Below, one piece after another: positions 1 through 7,625 of a DNA stretch of 13,386 nt (the stretch's first letter is position 1; every line of letters starts with the position of its first letter). The notes beneath the pieces were generated by a model. That model was not told the DNA's origin. It was given only the letters and a program-made list of their open reading frames with translations, and ran no database searches. Position numbers and translations under genes: made by a program. The stretch lies in the NCBI GenBank assembly GCA_002451165.1, contig DKBH01000077.1, forward strand, positions 1 through 13,386. The letters run 5' to 3'. The DNA comes from Nitrospiraceae bacterium UBA6905. Its GTDB lineage: Bacteria > Nitrospirota > Thermodesulfovibrionia > Thermodesulfovibrionales > UBA6898.

Positions 1-53
1 TCAACACAATTCGTGACTCGTGCAGCATTACATATTTAATAATAATAACTGCG

Positions 54-82
54 TTGACATCCTCAACCTGCTGGTTTAAAGT
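54..82 (+). promoter_or_regulatory. Possible sigma70-type promoter for the GAF/HD-GYP gene
   Basis: A perfect TTGACA lies at 54-59, followed by a 17-base spacer and TAAAGT (77-82), which matches TATAAT at four of six positions. Transcription would start only a base or two before the ATG at 91, so the mRNA would be nearly leaderless. This fits the absence of a convincing Shine-Dalgarno sequence before that ATG. The assignment is by eye and tentative. Confidence 0.35.
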
Positions 83-90
83 TATGGTGT

Positions 91-1407
91 ATGTCTGAGA
101 GCTACGAAGAAAATAAGAACACCGTAATACACGAAGTACGCAAGAAGGTAGCTTCCCTGAATGCTATTGTGACGGTTGTTATTCTGTCTCTCTTTCTTGT
201 TTTTGTTCGGTATACGATGTCTCCCCTTATTCCTTTATTAAATTTCATTCCCGAATTTTCAATCTCTATCATCGTCGGCATAGTTTTCTTCCTGGCTGTT
301 TTAGGTCTTTATCTTTCCGTCATTCTTTCTCGCAAGACCGTGCGGATCATCTCCGATTACAGCAAAAGACTTGAGCGAATGCTTAATATCACGAAAGACC
401 TGAGAGAAGAGGTCTATGGGGATATATTGCTCGAAAAGATCATGGATTATGCCCTCGACATTACACAATCTGGGGCTGGATCCTTATTGCTGATGAATGA
501 AAACAACGACTTAGAGTTTAAAATCGTGCGAGGAGGAAAGGCCTCCCAGCTGATCGGTACAACCATTCCGATGGGAAAGGGAATTACGGGCTGGGTAGCG
601 CAGGAAGGGAAAGCCGTTCGCTGCAGTAACGTGAAGACGGAGAGCCGCTTCGATCCGGAGGCAGACGGCTTGACAGGCTTTGAGACGAAGTCGATGCTCT
701 GCGTTCCTCTCGAAACAAAAAATGGTGTTATCGGTGTGCTTGAACTCATGAACAAGACGGGAGGTTTTTCCTATCGAGTGCGGGACGAGGAGATCCTCCG
801 GTATCTTGCAGCACAGGCGGCTATTTCCATTCTTAAAACACAGTTCGCCGAGGACCAGAAGAACTATGAGATACATCTGACAGACATGCTCCTCGAGACG
901 ATTGACCACCAGCAGCCCGAAAAGCGCGGACATGCGCGAAGAGTCGCCCATTACAGTAACATTATCGCAAAGGCTCTTATAATGACAGAGCAAGAGAAAA
1001 AGCAACTCTATATGGCAAGCCTTCTTCACGACGTCGGTTTTTTACGAATCGACCTTGATGAGGCATATAACAAGGACGTCTATATGCAGCACCCGATCAT
1101 CGGATATGAGATGATTAAGCCGATCACCTTTTATGCCGGGATTGCGCCGTTCATACTTCATCACCATAGACGCTTCGATGGCTACGGTTACCCGCCTTCA
1201 GATGTCAAGGGCGAAGAGATTCCGATTCAGGCTCGTATCATAGCAGTAGCCGAGGCCTTTGATGCAATGACAAGCCCCCTTTCATACAAGGTGCCTGTGA
1301 GCCTGGATGCTGCGATTGAAGAGCTGAGGGATAAGTCCGGAACCCAATTCGACCCCCGCCTGGTGGAGGTATTTCTCAGCGAAATAGCTCCCGAGCATAT
1401 TAAATGA
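91..1407 (+). CDS. Membrane-anchored GAF and HD-GYP-like signalling protein
   Basis: This 438-residue protein probably senses a signal and acts on, or binds, cyclic-di-GMP. It has two hydrophobic segments (about 23-43 and 57-79) that should anchor it in the inner membrane, a short linker helix (80-110), a GAF domain (about 107-250) and a C-terminal HD-GYP-type domain (about 265-435). Recognisable HD-GYP landmarks are H281, the HD pair H313-D314, H334, the HH pair near 357-358, GYGYP (364-368) and AEAFDAMTS (387-395). Several canonical residues differ: HDIGK is HDVGF, HHE is HHH, and the aspartate of the usual AD-x-FDA is glutamate (E388). The fold is clear but catalytic activity is uncertain; it may be a weak phosphodiesterase or only a sensor. 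The ATG at 91 is the only start that keeps both membrane helices. truA follows 78 bases downstream on the same strand. Confidence 0.9.
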   Translation: MSESYEENKNTVIHEVRKKVASLNAIVTVVILSLFLVFVRYTMSPLIPLLNFIPEFSISIIVGIVFFLAVLGLYLSVILSRKTVRIISDYSKRLERMLNITKDLREEVYGDILLEKIMDYALDITQSGAGSLLLMNENNDLEFKIVRGGKASQLIGTTIPMGKGITGWVAQEGKAVRCSNVKTESRFDPEADGLTGFETKSMLCVPLETKNGVIGVLELMNKTGGFSYRVRDEEILRYLAAQAAISILKTQFAEDQKNYEIHLTDMLLETIDHQQPEKRGHARRVAHYSNIIAKALIMTEQEKKQLYMASLLHDVGFLRIDLDEAYNKDVYMQHPIIGYEMIKPITFYAGIAPFILHHHRRFDGYGYPPSDVKGEEIPIQARIIAVAEAFDAMTSPLSYKVPVSLDAAIEELRDKSGTQFDPRLVEVFLSEIAPEHIK

Positions 1408-1485
1408 CTTGATGGGAAGATTGCGCCTGAGATTTCGTTGCTGGACCTAGTCCATGATGATATTAGTCATGCGGGTGATACTGGC

Positions 1486-2253
1486 ATGAGGTCTATAAGG
1501 CTCCTCCTGGAATATGATGGTACCGCTTATCAGGGCTGGCAGACACAACGTTCAGGCATCACGATTCAGGATATTGTGCGTGAGACAATCGAAAGCATCA
1601 CCGGCGAACGCATACGGCTTATCGGCGCAAGCAGGACGGATGCGGGTGTCCATGCGTGCGGTCAAGTAGCCGTATTTACTACGAGATCGATTCTCTCTGC
1701 AGATGTGCTGAAGAGAGCTCTCAATGCTAGGCTTCCACAGGACATCCGGATACTTAGTGCATGTGATAACCATGGCACATTTCACCCCCGCTTCGATGCG
1801 TTAAGAAAAAGGTATGTGTATCTACTTAGGTTATCTGGAAACGGTTCGGCATTTTTTTCACGTTATACCTGGCATATACGGACTACGTTGAACACTGATG
1901 CCATGACTAAGGCTGCAGCATATTTTTCGGGGGAGCAAGATTTTGCTGCGTTCAGGGGGGCTGGGTGCAGTGCAAAGACAACCATCAGGACTATCAGCAC
2001 GATCAGTTTGAGTGTTCTCGATGTCCTTGATTTTATGTCCATGTCCATGCCGGGCAGTTATATCAAAATATCCATGGAAGCCAATGCTTTTCTCAGACAT
2101 ATGGCAAGGAACATCGTCGGCACGCTCGTCGAGGTGGGAAGGGGACGGCTGTCAGCAGAGGCAATCCCGGCCATCCTCGCCTCAAAGGACAGAACGATAG
2201 CAGGTCCTACAGCTCCTCCCGCGGGTCTTTTTCTGGAGCAGGTCTATTACTGA
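1486..2253 (+). CDS. truA: tRNA pseudouridine synthase A (TruA)
   Basis: TruA converts uridines 38-40 in the anticodon stem-loop of many tRNAs to pseudouridine. The 255-residue product matches the usual family length. It starts with the typical strand leading to LEYDGTAYQGWQ and carries the catalytic motif GASRTDAGVHA, whose aspartate is residue 52 counted from this start. Other family features are FHPRFDALRKRYVYLL, FRGAGCSAKTTIRTI and the C-terminal FLRHMARNIVGTLVEVGRGR block. An in-frame TTG at 1438 would add 16 residues, but the ATG at 1486 has a good ribosome site (GGGTGA at 1473-1478, 7 bases before) and gives the normal TruA N-terminus, so I chose it. The 3' end overlaps the convergent HD-domain gene by 47 bases. 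Co-transcription with the upstream HD-GYP gene is possible. Confidence 0.95.
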   Translation: MRSIRLLLEYDGTAYQGWQTQRSGITIQDIVRETIESITGERIRLIGASRTDAGVHACGQVAVFTTRSILSADVLKRALNARLPQDIRILSACDNHGTFHPRFDALRKRYVYLLRLSGNGSAFFSRYTWHIRTTLNTDAMTKAAAYFSGEQDFAAFRGAGCSAKTTIRTISTISLSVLDVLDFMSMSMPGSYIKISMEANAFLRHMARNIVGTLVEVGRGRLSAEAIPAILASKDRTIAGPTAPPAGLFLEQVYY

Positions 2254-2788
2254 AAAGGACATGCAGCTTCTCGAATGACTTCAGCTTCTCTAGCCCAAAC
2301 TTTTCTATCTCTATTCTCACATCAGAAATGGACTTTTCATTACATAACCACCCTTTTCTTTTTGAGAAGAACTTATCTGCGTAGCAAATGATCTTTTCCT
2401 CGATTGAGAGGGGTTGCATATCACGCCTCGGGAGGGGAAGGTTATGGGTATCTATGTCTCTGACCGTAATGCCTGTGCCGATATGCCGTTCACATACCAG
2501 TGCGTGTCGAGGGTATCCTTCCCGTTCAAGCAGCTGGCGGCCGAGATATCCATGGCAGATATATGGTTTGTTCCCACTGCAGCCAAGCCGCGGTTCATGA
2601 ACCATAACAATCCCAATGTCGTGGAGCAGTGCAGCCTCTCTGATAAAAATAAGGTCCGGATGAAGGCCTTTGGCGCTTTCCGCAACTGATAGAGCTTTTT
2701 CCATAACCGCGAAGCTGTGATCCACCAGCATGTCATAGGCAAGAGAGCCGAAGGGAACGTATTTTTTTATGATCTGAAGCGGGTTCAT
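2207..2788 (-). CDS. HD-domain phosphohydrolase-like protein (HDIG type)
   Basis: This is a soluble HD-superfamily protein of 193 residues if translation begins at the ATG at 2788. The metal-binding signature is visible: H24 in DHSFAV, H56-D57 in ALLHDIG, and D138 in CYADKFFSK. Between them are blocks that recur in one HDIG subfamily: PYICHGYLG, ERHIGTGI and LPLPRRDM with LSIEEK. The substrate is unknown; relatives are usually annotated only as HD-domain hydrolases. The frame is open up to another ATG at 2896, but the added 36 residues are basic and hydrophobic, do not resemble the family N-terminus and would run almost to the divergent dnaJ promoter, so I prefer 2788. Neither start has a clear ribosome site. 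It is convergent with truA and overlaps its last 47 bases. Confidence 0.85.
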   Translation of the reverse strand: MNPLQIIKKYVPFGSLAYDMLVDHSFAVMEKALSVAESAKGLHPDLIFIREAALLHDIGIVMVHEPRLGCSGNKPYICHGYLGRQLLEREGYPRHALVCERHIGTGITVRDIDTHNLPLPRRDMQPLSIEEKIICYADKFFSKRKGWLCNEKSISDVRIEIEKFGLEKLKSFEKLHVLFSNRPAPEKDPREEL

Positions 2789-2900
2789 AACGATTAGAAA
2801 GATGCGCAATAATATTCTACCTGAAAGTGCGGCATGAGGTGGCTTTTTATTTATGGAGAAAGATTTTATAGAATATAGAAAGAAATATCGTAGCAATTAT

Positions 2901-2921
2901 CTTGACATGAATCGACTAAAG
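2901..2921 (+). promoter_or_regulatory. Candidate HAIR operator (HspR binding site) before dnaJ
   Basis: The sequence reads CTTGACA, seven bases, then ACTAAAG. The known HspR-associated inverted repeat is CTTGAGT-N7-ACTCAAG. The two arms match at 5 of 7 and 6 of 7 positions and the spacer length is exact. The left arm contains the -35 hexamer of the dnaJ promoter, so a bound HspR would block RNA polymerase. Because HspR is encoded by the second gene of this operon, negative autoregulation is the natural inference. The match was found by eye without statistics. Confidence 0.65.
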
Positions 2922-2930
2922 ATATATTAT
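2902..2930 (+). promoter_or_regulatory. Sigma70-type promoter of the dnaJ-hspR-clpB operon
   Basis: TTGACA (2902-2907) is separated by exactly 17 bases from TATTAT (2925-2930), a five-of-six match to TATAAT. Transcription would begin near 2937, leaving a leader of about a dozen bases that contains the ribosome site AGGAGA (2939-2944) just before the ATG at 2949. A housekeeping promoter under a repressor fits HspR control rather than a dedicated heat-shock sigma factor. Confidence 0.7.
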
Positions 2931-2948
2931 ATGATATGAGGAGATAGT

Positions 2949-4037
2949 ATGGGCAACACTACCAAGGATTATTATGAAGTTCTCGGCGTCGACCGCAAAG
3001 CCTCACAGGATGATATAAAGAAGGCATTTCGGAAGCTTGCGCGAAAATACCACCCTGACCTCAATCCCGGCGACAAGACTGCTGAACATAAATTTAAAGA
3101 GATCAATGAAGCCTATGAAGTCCTTGGTGACGCAAAAAAGCGAGCTGATTATGATCAGTTTGGCCGGTCGCCTTTTGATAGTGGCGGCCCTGGATTTGAC
3201 TATAGGACTTATGCCTCGGGCGATAGATTCGATTTTGATGGGTTCGGAGATATCTTTTCAGATATTTTTGGTGCAGGTAGGGGATTTGAAGAGGCAGACC
3301 TTCGAGGTCCTGATCTTGTGATGGGAATCGAGCTGACCATGGAAGAGGCGTTTCATGGTGCCACGAAGCCAATAAGCTTCAACCGCGAAATTAATTGTAC
3401 GGCATGTGGCGGGTCCGGCGCAGAGACATATCAGCAGTGTTCTGCCTGTAAGGGCACGGGAAAGGTAACATCTGCGAAAGGCTTCTTCAAAATGTCCCAG
3501 CAATGCAGCGCATGCGGCGGCAGCGGCATGAAGGTGACGAAGCAGTGCCATTCCTGCAATGGTCAAGGAAGGTTCTTGCATACGGAATCTCTTAAGGTAA
3601 AGATCCCTGCAGGTGCAGATACCGGCTCACGTGTCAGGCTGCGAGGAATGGGCGGGTCAGGCAAAGGAAAAGGTAGTCCCGGCGACCTTCAGATAGAGAT
3701 CACAGTACGTCCGCACCATCATTTCACGCGGAAAGATGATGATCTCTATCTTGATCTTCCTGTTACCTTCGGAGAGGCAGCGCTCGGCGCCAAGATCGAG
3801 GTGCCAATCATGGAGGGTACCACTGTTATGACCCTTCCTGCCGGGTCCCAGAGCGGGCAGAAGTTTAAACTCTCGGGTAAAGGCTTTCCCTCATCACGAA
3901 CGGGGAAACGCGGCAGCCAGTTTGTCACTATCAAGATAGCTGTACCTAAGATGGTTTCCGAAAGAGAAAAGGAAGCGATACGGGAGATAGAAAAGCTCTA
4001 CAAAGAGTCGCCGAGAAAGGGTATGGTTACATCATGA
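2949..4037 (+). CDS. dnaJ: DnaJ-type co-chaperone (class I, zinc finger)
   Basis: DnaJ stimulates the ATPase of DnaK, delivers unfolded proteins to it, and helps ClpB dissolve aggregates. The 362-residue protein has the full class I layout: a J domain (about 6-72) with the essential H35-P36-D37 tripeptide, a Gly/Phe/Asp-rich linker (about 73-115), a cysteine-rich domain with four CxxCxGxG repeats (cysteines 150/153, 164/167, 186/189, 200/203) and the C-terminal substrate-binding beta domains (about 212-335). All eight zinc ligands are present, which separates it from CbpA. It has a good ribosome site and its own strong promoter. It is the first gene of the operon, its stop codon overlaps the hspR start (ATGA), and no dnaK or grpE lies in the window, so it may be a second DnaJ that works with ClpB or Hsp20 clients and a DnaK made elsewhere. 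Confidence 0.95.
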   Translation: MGNTTKDYYEVLGVDRKASQDDIKKAFRKLARKYHPDLNPGDKTAEHKFKEINEAYEVLGDAKKRADYDQFGRSPFDSGGPGFDYRTYASGDRFDFDGFGDIFSDIFGAGRGFEEADLRGPDLVMGIELTMEEAFHGATKPISFNREINCTACGGSGAETYQQCSACKGTGKVTSAKGFFKMSQQCSACGGSGMKVTKQCHSCNGQGRFLHTESLKVKIPAGADTGSRVRLRGMGGSGKGKGSPGDLQIEITVRPHHHFTRKDDDLYLDLPVTFGEAALGAKIEVPIMEGTTVMTLPAGSQSGQKFKLSGKGFPSSRTGKRGSQFVTIKIAVPKMVSEREKEAIREIEKLYKESPRKGMVTS

Positions 4038-4378
4038 GAAGACACAAGGACGAACCAGTATACCTAATCAGCATTGTTTCAAAACTGCTGGATGTTCATC
4101 CGCAGACTTTGCGAATCTACGAACGAGAAGGTTTTGTGCGGCCGAAAAGAGCAAATCGACAGAGGGTATACTCGGAAAGTGATATCGAAAAACTGAACCT
4201 GGTCCTCCAGCTCACGCGGGAGATGGGGGTGAACAGGGCAGGCGTTGACATCATACTGCGAATGCGCCACCGCATGGAAGTACTCCAGCAGGAGATAGAA
4301 GAGATGATGGATCATCTCGAAGATGAGGTAAGAAAGGATTTTAGAGAAAAATTACGCAGAGCGCTGCGTGAAGATTAA
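4034..4378 (+). CDS. hspR: HspR, MerR-family heat-shock repressor
   Basis: HspR represses chaperone operons by binding HAIR repeats and is relieved on heat shock; in Streptomyces DnaK acts as its co-repressor. This 114-residue protein has the HspR-type winged-helix N-terminus: YLISIVSKLLDVHPQTLRIYEREG (about 10-33; key residues H22, Q24, T25, R27, Y29), followed by VRPKRANRQRVYSESDIEKL and LTREMGVNRAGVDIIL (about 60-75). The C-terminal part (80-114) is a charged helix rich in Glu, Arg and Lys, as expected for dimerisation. HPQTLR and the GVNRAGVDIIL block point to HspR rather than to CbpM, which partners CbpA. The start overlaps the dnaJ stop by four bases, so translation is probably coupled. 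clpB starts 10 bases after its stop. The promoter-proximal HAIR-like site makes autoregulation likely. Confidence 0.9.
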   Translation: MRRHKDEPVYLISIVSKLLDVHPQTLRIYEREGFVRPKRANRQRVYSESDIEKLNLVLQLTREMGVNRAGVDIILRMRHRMEVLQQEIEEMMDHLEDEVRKDFREKLRRALRED

Positions 4379-4387
4379 TGGGGAGAC

Positions 4388-7030
4388 ATGATGGATAATT
4401 TTACGATAAAAAGCCAGGAAGTAGTACAAAACGCTCACCGGCTTGCTGAGAGCAAGGGTCATCAGCAGATCGACACCGAGCATCTCTTCTGGGCCCTGCT
4501 TAACGACGATGAAGGTGTTGCCGCTCAGATCATAAAACGGATCGGCGTTAGCGTAAAACTCCTGAAGAAGGATGTCGAGGAGGTGCTCGACCGACTGCCG
4601 AAGATTATCGGCTCAACGCCAGTAGGGCAAATCTATATCACGCAGAAATTGAAGGACGTGCTCGAGGCTGCCCGGAAAGAGGCTGAGCATCTGAAGGATG
4701 AGTATGTAAGCGTTGAACATCTCTTGATGGGCATTCTTCAGGTAGACTGTCCGTCATCTGACATCCTGAAACGATATAGCGTTGATCAGGGCAAGCTCCT
4801 TGCAGCAATGAGGGATATTAGGGGGACTCAGCGAGTTACTGATCAGAGCCCAGAAGAGAAGTATCAGGCACTGAAGAAGTTCAGCAAGGATCTTACGGAA
4901 CTAGCTGCAAAGGGAAAGCTCGATCCGGTGATCGGACGTGACGATGAGATCCGGAGAATCATCCAGGTACTTTCGAGAAGAACAAAGAACAACCCTGTAC
5001 TGATTGGCGATCCCGGCGTAGGTAAGACGGCAATCGCAGAGGGCCTAGCCCAGAGGATCGTTGCCGGAGATGTACCTGAGACCCTAAAAGACAAGAAAGT
5101 AGTGTCGCTCGACATGGGGGCGCTCGTTGCCGGTTCAAAATTCAGGGGAGAGTTCGAAGACCGGCTCAAAGCAGTACTGAAGGAGATCGAGGAGTCCGAG
5201 GGAAAGATCATCCTCTTTATTGACGAGTTGCATACGCTGGTCGGCGCAGGAGCTGCGGAGGGTGCAATTGATGCCTCGAACATGCTCAAGCCTGCGCTTG
5301 CACGCGGCGAACTCCGGTGCGTCGGTGCCACAACGCTCGGCGAGTATCGTAAACACATAGAAAAGGATCCGGCGCTCGAACGGCGCTTCCAACCGGTGCT
5401 GATTAAGGAACCCTCGGTCGAAGACACCATCTCGATCCTGCGGGGACTGAAAGGCAGATACGAGGTGCACCACGGTGTCAAAATCAAGGATGCTGCTCTT
5501 ATTTCGGCAGCAGTGCTTTCGCACCGCTATATCACGGACCGGTACCTGCCTGACAAGGCAATCGACCTGATTGACGAATCCGCATCGAAAATCAGGATGG
5601 AGATCGACAGTATGCCCGTTGAGCTTGACGAGATCGAGCGCAAGCTCAGGCAGTTCGAGATCGAAAAACAGGCAGTGATGAAAGAAGATGCAAAGGAATC
5701 AAAGGAGAAGCTGATAAAGATCAGGAAGGAGATGGCGGACCTTCAGTCGAGAAGAGACGAGCTCAGGGCACAGTGGCTTAGTGAAAAGGAAGTTATCGGC
5801 AGAATCCGCAGTCTAAAGGAGGAGATTGAGCAGACGAAGATAGAATCTGAAAAGGCAGAGCGCGAAGGGGACCTTACCAAAGCGGCCGAGTTCAAATATG
5901 GAAAGCTGCTTGAACTGCAGAAGGCTCTCGAGAAAGAAAATGCACGACTCCTAGATGCGCAGGAAAAGCGGAAGATGCTAAAAGAGGAGGTTGATGAAGA
6001 GGACATCGCAGAGGTTGTATCTAAATGGACCGGCATCCCCGTATCAAAAATGCTTGAGGGAGAGGTGCAGAAGCTGCTCCGCATGGATGAACGGCTCAAG
6101 CTGCGGGTAGTAGGACAGGATGAGGCTATCGAAGCGGTTTCAAATGCTGTCCGGAGGGCTCGAGCGGGCATTCAGGATCCGAATAGGCCGATTGGATCGT
6201 TTATGTTCCTCGGTCCTACGGGAGTGGGTAAGACAGAGCTGGCCAAAGCGTTGGCAGAATTCCTTTTCGATGACGAGAACGCGATGATAAGAATCGATAT
6301 GTCCGAATATCAGGAGCGGCACACGGTCTCGAGACTTATCGGAGCGCCCCCGGGTTATGTTGGATACGAGGAAGGCGGCCAGCTTACCGAAGCGGTGCGA
6401 CGGAGACCGTATGCTGTCGTGCTATTTGACGAGGTCGAGAAGGCGCATCCTGAAGTTTTTAACTTATTGTTGCAGCTCCTCGACGATGGCAGGCTGACTG
6501 ACAGCCACGGCAAGACCGTTGACTTCAGGAATACCGTAGTGATAATGACGTCAAACATCGGCAGCGCACACATCCAGGAAATGCTCATGGAGAGGGAAAA
6601 AAAACCTTCTGCCTATTGGGTCGACAGCTCCGGCAAAGAGTTTAAGGAAAAAGTCATGGAGGACCTGAAAGCGTTCTTCAGGCCGGAATTCCTGAATCGT
6701 GTGGATGAGATCATTATATTCAATCCGCTTACCAAAACCCTGCTCACCAGAATTGTCGAAATCCAGGTCGAGAGGATGAAAAAGTTCATCAGGGAAAAGA
6801 ACATTGATCTGAAGCTCACGGAGCGGGCAAAGGAGTATTTTGCAGAGACGGGGTTCGATCCCATTTATGGCGCCCGGCGGCTCAAGAGGATGCTCCAGAA
6901 GATGATCCTGAACGATCTGGCGAAAAAGATTCTTGACAGGACCTTCCGTGAGGGCGACACCGTTGAGGTGGATGTGGAAAACGAGCAGGTTGTATTCAGC
7001 AGGGAGGTGCCTGCTGAGATCGTATCATAA
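4388..7030 (+). CDS. clpB: ClpB protein disaggregase (Hsp100 AAA+ ATPase)
   Basis: ClpB forms cytosolic hexamers that pull polypeptides out of aggregates, together with DnaK and DnaJ. At 880 residues it has normal ClpB length and all domains: a Clp N-terminal repeat domain (about 1-145), first ATPase with Walker A GDPGVGKT (207-214) and Walker B FIDE (D279-E280), a long coiled-coil middle domain (about 400-530), and a second ATPase with Walker A GPTGVGKT (609-616) and Walker B LFDE (D681-E682), then the C-terminal small domain. The middle domain is full length, which separates it from ClpA and ClpC; no ClpP-binding loop motif was recognised. Two adjacent ATG codons are possible starts (4388 and 4391); the GGGGAG at 4380-4385 spaces better with 4391, a one-residue difference. 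It is the third gene of the HspR-linked operon. Confidence 0.97.
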   Translation: MMDNFTIKSQEVVQNAHRLAESKGHQQIDTEHLFWALLNDDEGVAAQIIKRIGVSVKLLKKDVEEVLDRLPKIIGSTPVGQIYITQKLKDVLEAARKEAEHLKDEYVSVEHLLMGILQVDCPSSDILKRYSVDQGKLLAAMRDIRGTQRVTDQSPEEKYQALKKFSKDLTELAAKGKLDPVIGRDDEIRRIIQVLSRRTKNNPVLIGDPGVGKTAIAEGLAQRIVAGDVPETLKDKKVVSLDMGALVAGSKFRGEFEDRLKAVLKEIEESEGKIILFIDELHTLVGAGAAEGAIDASNMLKPALARGELRCVGATTLGEYRKHIEKDPALERRFQPVLIKEPSVEDTISILRGLKGRYEVHHGVKIKDAALISAAVLSHRYITDRYLPDKAIDLIDESASKIRMEIDSMPVELDEIERKLRQFEIEKQAVMKEDAKESKEKLIKIRKEMADLQSRRDELRAQWLSEKEVIGRIRSLKEEIEQTKIESEKAEREGDLTKAAEFKYGKLLELQKALEKENARLLDAQEKRKMLKEEVDEEDIAEVVSKWTGIPVSKMLEGEVQKLLRMDERLKLRVVGQDEAIEAVSNAVRRARAGIQDPNRPIGSFMFLGPTGVGKTELAKALAEFLFDDENAMIRIDMSEYQERHTVSRLIGAPPGYVGYEEGGQLTEAVRRRPYAVVLFDEVEKAHPEVFNLLLQLLDDGRLTDSHGKTVDFRNTVVIMTSNIGSAHIQEMLMEREKKPSAYWVDSSGKEFKEKVMEDLKAFFRPEFLNRVDEIIIFNPLTKTLLTRIVEIQVERMKKFIREKNIDLKLTERAKEYFAETGFDPIYGARRLKRMLQKMILNDLAKKILDRTFREGDTVEVDVENEQVVFSREVPAEIVS

Positions 7031-7124
7031 ATGAATCATGCAGCGCAGGAGGTGATGCATTTTTCTACCCCCTGTTTTTAAAGGCTAACCAAATCACAGT
7101 GTAATACACGAAGGAGATAAGATT

Positions 7125-7580
7125 ATGGCAATTATTAGATGGAGTCCCTTGCGCGAGCTTGAAGAGATGAGAAGAAACCTAGATAAACTGTTCGGGGAGT
7201 ATGGCGAGCCGACGGTCCGGCAACACCTTATGTCAAAAGGTGCGCCGGCAAGTCTCACGCCGAGTATCGATATCTTCGAGCGTAAAGGCGAGATTGTAAT
7301 AAAAACAGATCTGCCGGGGATTGAGAAGGACCAGATTGACCTCTCGATCACCAAGGACACCCTAACCCTCAGGGCAGAGACTCGAAAAGAAGAGGATATT
7401 AGACAAGAGGACTATTATGTGCAGGAGCGGAGTTGCGGCACCTACATACGTACAGTCCAACTACCTCAGGATATAGACTCTGCAAAGGCGAAAGCCTCCT
7501 TCAAGAACGGCGTGCTGGAGATAATATTTCCGAAGAAGGAAGAGGCAAAGGCGGCCGAGATCAAAGTAGATATTTCCTGA
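7125..7580 (+). CDS. Small heat-shock protein, Hsp20/alpha-crystallin family
   Basis: Small heat-shock proteins are ATP-independent holdases that keep denaturing proteins in a form that ClpB and DnaK/DnaJ can refold. The 151-residue product has a short N-terminal arm with a WSPLRELEEMRRNLDKLF helix (6-23), an alpha-crystallin domain (about 45-137) containing PSIDIFERKGEIVIKTDLPG and the signature FKNGVLEI (G129-I133), and a C-terminal tail with an I-x-V element (I146, V148) that normally docks into a neighbouring subunit. A strong ribosome site (AAGGAGA) lies seven bases before the ATG. The gap after clpB is 94 bases, so it could be read from the dnaJ promoter or from its own weak promoter; I found no convincing HAIR repeat in the gap. 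A strong stem-loop directly follows the stop codon. Confidence 0.93.
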   Translation: MAIIRWSPLRELEEMRRNLDKLFGEYGEPTVRQHLMSKGAPASLTPSIDIFERKGEIVIKTDLPGIEKDQIDLSITKDTLTLRAETRKEEDIRQEDYYVQERSCGTYIRTVQLPQDIDSAKAKASFKNGVLEIIFPKKEEAKAAEIKVDIS

Positions 7581-7586
7581 GCAGGA

Positions 7587-7618
7587 AAGACAGGCAGGGG
7601 GATACCCCTGCCTGTCTT
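7587..7618. terminator. 14-bp stem-loop, probable bidirectional terminator
   Basis: AAGACAGGCAGGGG (7587-7600) and its exact reverse complement (7605-7618) enclose the four-base loop GATA. It lies between the stop of hsp20 (7580) and the stop of the convergent universal stress gene (7626). The plus-strand side is followed by an AT-rich stretch with a short T run, the minus-strand side by TTTCC, so termination without Rho is plausible in both directions though neither U-tract is long. Confidence 0.75.
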
Positions 7619-7625
7619 ATGCATT

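Noticed and set aside
511..1029. Minus-strand open frame of 172 codons opposite the GAF/HD-GYP gene
   Set aside because: It has no domain or ribosome site and lies opposite clear domain sequence.
1438..1485. TTG start for truA
   Set aside because: The ATG at 1486 has a better ribosome site and gives the standard TruA N-terminus.
2789..2896. Longer N-terminus for the HD-domain protein starting at 2896
   Set aside because: The extra 36 residues do not resemble the family N-terminus and approach the dnaJ promoter; the internal ATG at 2788 gives the expected start.
4864..5487. Long minus-strand open frame (207 codons) inside clpB
   Set aside because: It is Ser- and Arg-rich, has no recognisable domain and lies fully opposite the strongly conserved ClpB first ATPase region, so it is a shadow of codon use.
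7031..7124. CIRCE or second HAIR element before hsp20
   Set aside because: No TTAGCACTC-type or CTTGAGT-type inverted repeat was found in the gap; only weak promoter-like AT-rich sequence is present.
2949..7580. Transmissible locus of stress tolerance (tLST/LHR)
   Set aside because: That island carries ClpG/ClpK, YfdX, HdeD, thioredoxin and KefB genes. Here ClpB is canonical, with a normal N-domain and middle domain, the ftsH gene is distant and on the other strand, and no integrase or other tLST partner is visible.
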